In this document: one piece after another, positions 1-4,473 of the stretch | Position numbering within the stretch: position 1 is the first letter of the stretch | How the letters are laid out: every line of letters begins with the position of its first letter | Assembly (NCBI GenBank): GCA_035711385.1 | Contig: DASTCG010000160.1 | Location: 1 to 5,048, forward strand | Direction of reading: 5' to 3' | Source: JACDAN01 sp035711385 | GTDB taxonomy: Bacteria > Actinomycetota > Thermoleophilia > Gaiellales > Gaiellaceae | Length of the DNA: 5,048 bases | Notes under the pieces: model-generated | Told to the model about the DNA's origin: nothing | Database searches by the model: none | The model's input: the letters and a program-made list of their open reading frames with translations, nothing else | Made by a program: the position numbers and the translations under genes

Positions 1-32
1 GACGCTGGGTGCGGAACGCTCTTGGTGGCTTG

Positions 33-45
33 AAAGGAGGTGATC
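33..45 (+). promoter_or_regulatory. Unusually complete Shine-Dalgarno of the 2TM-domain gene
   Basis: The stretch AAAGGAGGTGATC, with one further matching G at 32, is complementary to the conserved 3' end of bacterial 16S rRNA over about 14 nt. The GGAGG core (36-40) lies 7 nt before the GTG at 48. This decides the start of the first gene in favour of GTG 48 over the in-frame GTG at 9 and ATG at 60. Most ribosome-binding sites match only 4-7 nt. Confidence 0.85.
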
Positions 46-47
46 AC

Positions 48-431
48 GTGCCCGCCGAGATGCTCACGAAGAACGAGCGGAAGGTCTCGCAGCCGATTCC
101 GACCCCGTCCGTGCCGGACGACTACCTGCGCCAGTGGGCGCAGCAGCACGTCGAGCGCGTCCGCCGCTTGAAGCTGCACCTCGCCGCCTACGTACTGGGG
201 ATGATCGTGCTCACGCCGGTCTGGGCCCTCGTCGAGTGGCAGGCGAACGGTGCCTTCGAGCGCTGGAGCGACAACAGCAACCCCGGCGACTGGGAGCCGT
301 GGATTCTCTACGTCGGTCTCATCTGGGGTTTCGTCGTCGCGTTCATGGCGCTGAGGACGTACTTCGACCGGCCGACGACCGACGCCGAGATCGACGCCGA
401 GGTGAGGCGAGTCAAGTCCGCGGCTCGCTAG
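48..431 (+). CDS. 2TM-domain small membrane protein
   Basis: A 127-aa integral membrane protein resembling the bacterial 2TM domain family, whose function is not established. Residues 1-40 are hydrophilic and presumably cytoplasmic, with a Pro-rich stretch followed by a helix rich in Gln, Arg and Glu. A basic RRLKLH segment leads into TM1 (about 43-62). A polar loop containing several Trp and Asp (63-84) follows, then TM2 (about 85-104), and a charged tail rich in Asp, Glu and Arg to residue 127. Two helices, a short loop and a basic lead-in to the first helix are typical of the family. GTG 48 is chosen because of the near-perfect ribosome-binding site 7 nt upstream. An upstream in-frame GTG at 9 has no such site. 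The gene converges on the secreted-protein gene on the other strand with only 15 bp between stop codons and no terminator hairpin between them. Family assignment is by pattern, so moderately sure; function unknown. Confidence 0.8.
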   Translation: MPAEMLTKNERKVSQPIPTPSVPDDYLRQWAQQHVERVRRLKLHLAAYVLGMIVLTPVWALVEWQANGAFERWSDNSNPGDWEPWILYVGLIWGFVVAFMALRTYFDRPTTDAEIDAEVRRVKSAAR

Positions 432-446
432 ACCCCGACCCGGAGG

Positions 447-908
447 TCAGCGTGGCAACGGCGTGCACTCCCGCCGCGACCTGGCGCGGCAGAGCAGCTG
501 GAGCCTGATGTCGTCGCCGCCGGAGCTGTACGCCCCCGTGCTGATCGTGCAGGAGCGCGCCCGCCAGGTCCGGAACGGGATCTGGAGGGTCGTGGGCGTC
601 TTCTTCACGTGGATGTTGCTGCGGTAGTCACGCCACCCGCCGCACCTGACCTCGTAGCCGAGCCATCCACCCACGTAACGGCCGTGCCGGCGGACCAGGA
701 GCCGCACGGCCAAGGCCTGCGGATGCCGCTGTCCGAGCGCGACGCCGACCGGCATCTTGACGAGAATCGTGGGGTTGCCGTTCGCGGTCGGCCACTTGTG
801 TGAGCGGGCGACCACCTGCCACGGCGACGTCCCTGTGGCCGCGCCGGCCGCAGTCGACGCGACGAGCAACATCCCGGCCACCAGCGAGACACGAGCGAGA
901 GGCGCCAT
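447..908 (-). CDS. Secreted protein of unknown function with four cysteines
   Basis: I do not recognise this family. From ATG 908 the product is 153 aa. It opens with a signal peptide: short n-region MAPLAR, hydrophobic core VSLVAGMLLVASTAAGA, and a likely cut near residue 23 at an Ala-rich site. The mature part is basic and probably beta-rich, with a Trp-Leu-Gly-Tyr segment. Its four Cys (about 89, 120, 140, 148) would allow two disulfides outside the membrane. The start is ambiguous. GTG 935 gives nine more residues and has a GAGGAG at 948-953, but 12 nt away, which is long. ATG 908 gives a cleaner signal peptide and has TACGGT exactly 7 nt upstream, the spacing of a leaderless start, so I prefer it. 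It is divergent from the protease gene and convergent with the 2TM gene. I am fairly sure it is a real gene because an intact signal peptide and paired cysteines are unlikely in a shadow frame. Confidence 0.75.
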   Translation of the reverse strand: MAPLARVSLVAGMLLVASTAAGAATGTSPWQVVARSHKWPTANGNPTILVKMPVGVALGQRHPQALAVRLLVRRHGRYVGGWLGYEVRCGGWRDYRSNIHVKKTPTTLQIPFRTWRARSCTISTGAYSSGGDDIRLQLLCRARSRRECTPLPR

Positions 909-915
909 CTCGACG

Positions 916-921
916 ACCGTA
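916..921 (-). promoter_or_regulatory. Candidate -10 box (TACGGT), leaderless spacing, secreted four-Cys gene
   Basis: On the minus strand TACGGT fits the actinobacterial -10 pattern TANNNT. It is followed by 7 nt (909-915) and then ATG 908, so transcription would begin at or beside the start codon. No good -35 is visible about 17 bp upstream. If the real start is GTG 935 instead, this box lies inside the coding sequence and is a coincidence. Confidence 0.4.
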
Positions 922-1068
922 GAAGATCGAGACACGCGGCACTAGTGCTCCTCACAGAATCCGGACACACTTCTAAGGTCTGCAGCACAAGTCCAATTCG
1001 CAATCGGGAAGCGCCCGACGAGACGCTCACGGTGCCGCGGCTCTCGCAGTTTCCTAACCCCCGACGCG

Positions 1069-1074
1069 TACGAT
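1069..1074 (+). promoter_or_regulatory. Candidate -10 box (TACGAT), leaderless spacing, protease gene
   Basis: TACGAT fits TANNNT and lies 7 nt before the CTG at 1082, where the protease signal peptide plausibly begins. The expected transcription start therefore falls on or next to that codon. The 146-bp divergent region contains no Shine-Dalgarno in position for the protease, which supports a leaderless reading. The -35 region about 17 bp upstream (1046-1051) is a poor match to TTGACA. It also holds a weak hairpin (TCGGG/CCCGA, 1004-1018) of doubtful meaning. Confidence 0.4.
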
Positions 1075-1081
1075 TCTGCCC

Positions 1082-3523
1082 CTGAGACGGGCGGCTTTCC
1101 TAGGGGTCTTGCTGCTGGCGGCGCTTCCTGCGCTCGCCTCGGCGCGCGCGCCGTCGGCGCCGCGGGGCTCCATGGTCGAGGTCGTCGCAGAGCTCCAGGC
1201 GCCGTCCGCCGCGCAGTCGCCTCTCCCCCGCTCGCGCGGCCGCCTCGACCTCGACTCTCGCGCCGCGCTCGGCCGCCTGACGCGGATCCGAATCGGGCAG
1301 GAGCTCGTCGCCGGCCGGATCGCCGATGCGGTTCCGGAGGCGCGAATCCGCTGGCGCTACCGCGTCGTCCTGAACGCGCTCGCCGTCGTGCTGCCGGCAA
1401 AGTCCATACCGGCGCTCGAACGGGTCGACGGGGTCGCCGCCGTCGACCGCGGCTCCGTCTACTACCCGCAGCTCGACCGCAGCCCGGCCGCGATTGGCGC
1501 GCCCGCGCTCTGGGGCCCGGGCCTCTCCACCGCGGGCCAGGGGATGAAGGTCGGGATCATCGACGACGGGATCGACCAGCGGCACCCGTTCTTCGATCCA
1601 ACGGGATACGCCATGCCGCCCGGATTCCCGAAGGGGCAGACCGCGTACACGACGGCCAAGGTGATCGTCGCCCGGGCCTTCCCGCCGCCGTCGCCCCGGG
1701 CGCGCTACGCCGAGCTTCCGCTCAACCCGGCGCAGTCGGAGCACGCGACGCACGTCGCCGGGATCGTCGCGGGCAACAACGGGACTCTGGCCGGAGGACG
1801 CAGGCTCTCGGGCGTCGCTCCGAAGGCGTACCTCGGGAACTACCGCGTCCTGACCCTTCCCACCGCGGCCAACGTCGGGCTCGACGGCAACTCGCCCGAG
1901 ATCGCAGCGGCGATCGAGGCCGCCGTCCGGGACGGGATGGACGTGATCAACCTCTCGATCGGGGAGCCCGAGGTCGCGCCAGAGCGTGATCTCGTCGTGC
2001 GGGCGATCGAGGGCGCGGCGCGCGCCGGCGTCGTGACGACGGTCTCCGCGGGCAACGACTTCGATGCCTTCGGACGGGGATCGGTGTCCTCGCCCGGATC
2101 GGCGCCCTCGGCGATCACGGTCGCCGCGACGACGGTCGGCCGGGCGATCGCCGGGTTCTCCTCCGCGGGGCCGACCCCGATCTCGCTCCGGCTGAAGCCC
2201 GAGGTCTCGGCTCCCGGCGTGGACATCCTCTCCTCCGCACCGGCGTGGAAGGGCCAGTGGCAGGAGCTCAGCGGGACGAGCATGGCCGCACCCCACGTCG
2301 CCGGCGCGGCGGCCCTGCTGCGGCAGCGCCACCCGTCCTGGACTCCGGCGCAGGTGAAGTCGGCGCTGGTCTCGACCGGCAGGCCTGCGTTCGAGCGCTC
2401 GGGCGAGGCTTCGACCAGCCGCGAGGGCGGCGGCTTCGTCGATCTTCCCCGCGCCGACCAGCCGCTGATCTTCCCGATGCCGTCCGCCGTGTCCTTCGGC
2501 TTCGTGCAGCCCGGCGCGAACGCCGGCCGCAGGATCTCGGTCGCAGACGCCGGGGGAGGCGCCGGCGAGTGGACGGTCACGGTGGCCACCCAGTCGCCGT
2601 CGGCGGGCGTTCGGTTTCGCGTTCCGCCGCGCGTCCCGGTTCCCGGCGCCTTCCAGGTGGCGGTTTCAGCTCCGAAGGCCGCGCGCAGCGGCGAGTTCAC
2701 GGGCTTCGTCGTGCTCCGTCGAGGCGCGGAGACGCGGCGGATTCCCGTCTGGGGCAGAGTCACGGCGCGGCGCCTCGCCAGGCTCCCGGCCCGGCGGCTC
2801 GTCCGGACCGGCACCTACCGAGGCGATACACGGGGCCGGCCCGCGCTCGTCTCGATCTACCGGTATCCCGAGAACGCAACGGAGAGCGGCGTCGCCCGGA
2901 TCCTTCGCGGCCCGGAGCAGGTCTTCCGGGTGCGACTCCGCCGCCCGGCCGAGAACTTCGGCGTGGCGATCCTGTCCCAGGGTGCCGGAGCCCGCGTCCA
3001 GCCGAGGATCGTGCTCGGCAAGGACGAGAACCGGCTGGCCGGCCCGACGGCACTGCCGCTGAACACGAATCCTTACCTGCCGACCTTCTTCGAGCCCGTC
3101 CCGATCGTGTCGGTCATCCGGCCGGCGGCGGGCACGTACCACGTGGTCTTCGACAGCACGACCCGCGCGGGGGCCGGACGCTTCGTCTTCCGCTTCTGGA
3201 TCGACGACCGGCGCCCGCCGCAGGTGCGGCTCGTGACCCGCTCCGTGCGCTCGAGAGGGGCGCTCGCGTTCCGTGCGGTCGACGCCGGCGCCGGGATCGA
3301 CCCGGGTTCGATCTTCGCGAGCGTCGACGGGCGGAACCGGGCGCCGACCTATACGCCGAGCGGCGACCGCATGACGATCAGCGTCCCGGTCGGACGGCTT
3401 TCCACCGGCCGGCACCGCGTCGTGCTCCAGGTGTCCGACCACCAGGAGGCGAAGAACATGGAGAACGCGCTCAGGATCCTGCCGAACACACGCGTGCTCG
3501 ACACGACGTTCGCGGTTCGCTAG
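1082..3523 (+). CDS. Secreted subtilisin-like serine protease (peptidase family S8)
   Basis: An exported endopeptidase using an Asp-His-Ser triad. Positions are counted from CTG 1082 (813 aa); subtract 9 for the first canonical start, TTG 1109 (804 aa). Residues 1-21 form a signal peptide with Arg-Arg n-region, Leu/Ala core and ALASA cut site; TTG 1109 would lose the n-region, so I prefer the upstream CTG. About 30-128 resembles an inhibitor-I9 propeptide (a YRVVLNALAVVLP-like strand, then an ERVDGVAAVDRGS end). The catalytic domain spans about 140-440: D161 in VGIIDDGID, H221 in EHATHVAGI, oxyanion N325 in SAGND, S400 in SGTSMAAPHVAG. DDG replaces the usual D-S/T-G, and HATH replaces HGTH. 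About 460-560 looks fibronectin-III-like, 570-705 beta-rich, and 709-800 bacterial-Ig-like (GIDPGSIFASVDG, then STGRHRVVLQVSD). There is no sortase motif or membrane anchor, so it is probably released. The stop overlaps that of the opposing gene. Family certain; substrate unknown. Confidence 0.93.
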   Translation: MRRAAFLGVLLLAALPALASARAPSAPRGSMVEVVAELQAPSAAQSPLPRSRGRLDLDSRAALGRLTRIRIGQELVAGRIADAVPEARIRWRYRVVLNALAVVLPAKSIPALERVDGVAAVDRGSVYYPQLDRSPAAIGAPALWGPGLSTAGQGMKVGIIDDGIDQRHPFFDPTGYAMPPGFPKGQTAYTTAKVIVARAFPPPSPRARYAELPLNPAQSEHATHVAGIVAGNNGTLAGGRRLSGVAPKAYLGNYRVLTLPTAANVGLDGNSPEIAAAIEAAVRDGMDVINLSIGEPEVAPERDLVVRAIEGAARAGVVTTVSAGNDFDAFGRGSVSSPGSAPSAITVAATTVGRAIAGFSSAGPTPISLRLKPEVSAPGVDILSSAPAWKGQWQELSGTSMAAPHVAGAAALLRQRHPSWTPAQVKSALVSTGRPAFERSGEASTSREGGGFVDLPRADQPLIFPMPSAVSFGFVQPGANAGRRISVADAGGGAGEWTVTVATQSPSAGVRFRVPPRVPVPGAFQVAVSAPKAARSGEFTGFVVLRRGAETRRIPVWGRVTARRLARLPARRLVRTGTYRGDTRGRPALVSIYRYPENATESGVARILRGPEQVFRVRLRRPAENFGVAILSQGAGARVQPRIVLGKDENRLAGPTALPLNTNPYLPTFFEPVPIVSVIRPAAGTYHVVFDSTTRAGAGRFVFRFWIDDRRPPQVRLVTRSVRSRGALAFRAVDAGAGIDPGSIFASVDGRNRAPTYTPSGDRMTISVPVGRLSTGRHRVVLQVSDHQEAKNMENALRILPNTRVLDTTFAVR

Positions 3524-3750
3524 GGCTTCCGGTCCCGCTCTTTGGTCGTCGGCAGCTGCGCGAGGTCCCGCTCGACGCTCGCTGCGAAGTCGTCGTCCTC
3601 CGGTCGAAGCACGCGGAGGTTGGACTTCCTGCGCTCGCGGGCCCGCCGCCTCCGGCCCTCTCTGCCGAAACGGGGTGACAGCCTCGGCCATTCGGCTGCC
3701 ACGAGCACGGCGACCGCGCATGCGAGCAAAGCGATCCAGACCCAGCCCAC
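3520..3750 (-). CDS. Small single-pass membrane protein, unknown function
   Basis: A 76-aa product I cannot assign to a named family. Residues 2-19 form one hydrophobic helix (GWVWIALLACAVAVLVAA). A strongly basic stretch follows at 30-42 (REGRRRRARERRK), which by the positive-inside rule puts the C-terminus in the cytoplasm. Then come an acidic segment (PEDDDF), a short amphipathic helix around SVERDLAQL, and a charged tail. The first in-frame start after a stop is GTG 3750. It has no Shine-Dalgarno, but TAAAAT sits 6 nt upstream, so a leaderless transcript is likely. It lies 31 nt downstream of the PGPGW gene on the same strand and could also be read through from it. Its TAG overlaps the protease TAG within CTAG at 3520-3523. 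The coherent membrane-helix-then-basic topology supports a real gene; function unknown. Confidence 0.7.
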   Translation of the reverse strand: MGWVWIALLACAVAVLVAAEWPRLSPRFGREGRRRRARERRKSNLRVLRPEDDDFAASVERDLAQLPTTKERDRKP

Positions 3751-3756
3751 GCGAGC

Positions 3757-3762
3757 ATTTTA
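3757..3762 (-). promoter_or_regulatory. Candidate -10 box (TAAAAT), leaderless spacing, small membrane protein gene
   Basis: On the minus strand TAAAAT differs from the TATAAT consensus at one base and stands out in this G+C-rich DNA. Six nt separate it from GTG 3750, so the predicted transcription start is at the start codon. No clear -35 is visible about 17 bp upstream. The box directly abuts the inverted repeat at 3763-3790. Confidence 0.5.
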
Positions 3763-3790
3763 CCCGGCTGTCCAGCCTCGCCTAGCCGGG
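3763..3790. repeat. Inverted repeat CCCGGCT / AGCCGGG between two minus-strand genes
   Basis: Perfect 7-bp arms (3763-3769 and 3784-3790) flank a 14-nt loop. On the minus strand the first arm covers the final codons and stop of the PGPGW gene, and the second arm runs directly into the TAAAAT box of the next gene. Neither orientation has a following T-tract, so this is not a standard intrinsic terminator. It might slow or end transcription of the upstream gene, or bind a regulator at the promoter, or be chance in C/G-rich sequence. Confidence 0.45.
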
Positions 3791-4162
3791 AAAGTACGGA
3801 ATGTCCCAGATCACGGCCATGACGAGGATCGCGAGGACGGCGGCCGCGCCGGCGCCGAGGACGGCGGCGCGGCGGAGCGGGCTTCCTTTCGTGACCTGAT
3901 CGACGGCCTGCTCGGCGCGGTTGAGAAGACGCTCGAGCCAGCGCTCGGCCCAGGCGAACTCAAGCGCCAGCATCGCCAGGCCGAGGATGACCACGGGAAT
4001 GCCGGGCCCCGGCGTGACGAGCATGACGAGCCCCGCCGCCAGGACGAGAAAGCCCACGATGGCGAACCCGATCCTGTAGAGGCGGTGGCGCTCCCGGTGT
4101 CGGTCGCGCCGCGCACGGACGCGTTCGATCAGCGGCGGGCGACGCCCCGTCTCCTCGTCCAC
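3782..4162 (-). CDS. PGPGW-family (TIGR02611-like) transmembrane protein
   Basis: A 126-aa inner-membrane protein resembling the PGPGW / TIGR02611 family, which is common in actinobacteria and has no established function. Residues 1-30 are basic and cytoplasmic, rich in Arg and His. TM1 spans about 31-49 and is followed by the signature turn PGPG at 51-54. The turn continues as PGPGIPVVILGLAMLALEFA, where this protein has Ile in place of the usual Trp. This second hydrophobic segment ends in the conserved EFAWAERWLERL. An amphipathic linker (80-97) leads to TM3 (about 98-117) and a short WDIPYFPG tail. Start GTG 4162 lacks a Shine-Dalgarno but has TAGTCT 7 nt upstream. It is the first gene of a possible two-gene membrane-protein unit with the small protein 31 nt downstream, and is divergent from the DUF3455 gene. 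Family assignment is confident; the role is not known. Confidence 0.85.
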   Translation of the reverse strand: MDEETGRRPPLIERVRARRDRHRERHRLYRIGFAIVGFLVLAAGLVMLVTPGPGIPVVILGLAMLALEFAWAERWLERLLNRAEQAVDQVTKGSPLRRAAVLGAGAAAVLAILVMAVIWDIPYFPG

Positions 4163-4169
4163 GCGACGA

Positions 4170-4198
4170 AGACTACGGGGAGATCCCGACTGAGCGAA
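4170..4198 (-). promoter_or_regulatory. Candidate promoter of the PGPGW gene, leaderless spacing
   Basis: On the minus strand a weak -35-like TTCGCT (4193-4198; three of six bases match TTGACA) is followed by a 17-bp spacer and then the -10-like TAGTCT (4170-4175), which fits TANNNT. Seven nt separate the -10 from GTG 4162, placing the predicted transcript start at or beside the start codon. No ribosome-binding site is present. Confidence 0.45.
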
Positions 4199-4282
4199 AT
4201 CCCCCGAATTGGACCCTGACCACGGTTACCCACTGATCTCTTACGACCCGTCATGAGAGCGCGCCCTCGAGGGAGGCCCCGA

Positions 4283-4337
4283 TTGGTCCGCCCGCCCCCA
4301 GCGCTGGTCGTCAAAGACGTGCGCGGGGGCGGACTGG
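4283..4337 (+). repeat. Long imperfect hairpin upstream of the DUF3455 gene
   Basis: Working out from a 3-nt AAA loop (4313-4315): CGTC pairs with GACG (4309-4312/4316-4319). After a small internal loop, GCGC pairs with GCGC (4301-4304/4321-4324). Past a one-base bulge, GCCCCC pairs with GGGGGC (4294-4299/4325-4330). Past a four-base bulge, GTCC pairs with GGAC (4286-4289/4331-4334), then three G-U pairs. That makes about 21 pairs in 55 nt. There is no T-tract on either strand, so it is not a standard terminator. It may be a structured leader element, a small RNA, or chance in G+C-rich DNA. Confidence 0.45.
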
Positions 4338-4405
4338 CCCGTCGCAGCGGTCTTGCCGCGCCCTCTAGACGCCTCTCGAGGCGAGTGGGAGACTTGTTGT
4401 AGTCA

Positions 4406-4453
4406 GCCTGGCTTTGCCGGGCCGGGGACCGACACGGCCGGGAAGTTTTCCGG
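4406..4453 (+). repeat. Overlapping, mutually exclusive helices in the DUF3455 leader
   Basis: Three helices share bases. Helix A pairs GCCTGGC (4406-4412) with GCCGGGC (4416-4422), including one G-U pair. Helix B pairs GGCCG (4420-4424) with CGGCC (4435-4439). Helix C pairs CCGGGA (4438-4443) with TTTCCGG-side bases (4448-4453), including one G-U pair. A and C can coexist, but B excludes both. Such switching is seen in attenuators and riboswitches, but the G+C content makes chance pairing frequent, and I recognise no known riboswitch class. Confidence 0.35.
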
Positions 4454-4473
4454 ACATGGGAGGTCCCATGACC
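4452..4473 (+). promoter_or_regulatory. Hairpin enclosing ribosome-binding site and start codon of the DUF3455 gene
   Basis: CATGGG (4455-4460) and CCCATG (4465-4470) form a perfect 6-bp stem with an AGGT loop. Beyond one A-A mismatch, two more pairs are possible (GG 4452-4453 with CC 4472-4473). The ribosome-binding site GGGAGG (4458-4463) is half in the stem and half in the loop, and the start codon ATG (4468-4470) is entirely in the stem. The spacing from GGAGG to ATG is short (4 nt). As DNA it is also a 16-bp near-palindrome that could bind a dimeric regulator. Confidence 0.55.

Larger units (their letters stand above)
4163..4467. other. 305-bp divergent intergenic region, rich in inverted repeats
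   Basis: The region separates the PGPGW gene (-) from the DUF3455 gene (+). Its left end holds the PGPGW promoter candidate. I see no convincing protein-coding frame: the open frames crossing it are out of register with the real genes on either side. On the + strand none of its TA dinucleotides begins a TANNNT hexamer, so the DUF3455 promoter is not recognisable as a housekeeping -10. The right two thirds hold several inverted repeats in series (4283-4337, 4370-4383, 4406-4422, 4420-4439, 4438-4453) that would fold in a 5' leader if transcription starts far upstream. Confidence 0.6.

Noticed and set aside
32..45. Minus strand reads like the last bases of 16S rRNA (GATCACCTCCTTTC)
   Set aside because: The match stops abruptly; the bases before it on that strand do not resemble the conserved 16S 3' region. 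Its position 7 nt before a GTG explains it as a Shine-Dalgarno.
432..446. Possible bidirectional terminator between the convergent 2TM and four-Cys genes
   Set aside because: The 15-bp gap contains no inverted repeat and no T-tract in either direction.
991..1000. Ten-base word CGAATTGGAC upstream of the four-Cys gene (minus strand), repeated at 4205-4214 upstream of the DUF3455 gene (plus strand)
   Set aside because: Dozens of 10-base matches are expected by chance in a window this long on two strands. The distances to the genes differ, and no -10 box sits at proper spacing after either copy.
945..1084. Short plus-strand open frame starting GTG 945, possible leader peptide before the protease
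   Set aside because: No ribosome-binding site, no hydrophobic or regulatory pattern, and it lies over the opposite gene's upstream region. It ends at a TGA (1083-1085) that overlaps the proposed CTG start, which I take as coincidence.
1100..2332. Long minus-strand open frame (410 codons) opposite the protease, and similar ones at 1840-2814 and 2666-3721
   Set aside because: The translations are low-complexity, rich in Arg, Gly, Asp and Pro, with no domain or hydrophobic logic. They are complements of a confidently identified S8 protease in G+C-rich DNA, where stop codons are rare.
2245..3678. Long plus-strand open frame (477 codons) overlapping the protease out of frame
   Set aside because: Arg/Gly/Pro-rich composition and no recognisable domain. 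The protease frame through the same bases carries the catalytic Ser motif and conserved beta-domain patterns.
3542..4219. Plus-strand open frame of 225 codons across the two small membrane genes
   Set aside because: It is antisense to two frames with clear membrane-protein topology, one carrying the PGPG signature. Its own translation is hydrophilic and featureless.
4406..4424. GGCAAAGCC on the minus strand, reminiscent of the core of the cyclic-di-GMP-I riboswitch
   Set aside because: Only a short word matches. It is on the wrong strand for the DUF3455 gene, and the rest of the riboswitch consensus (paired stems and the tetraloop-receptor) is not seen.
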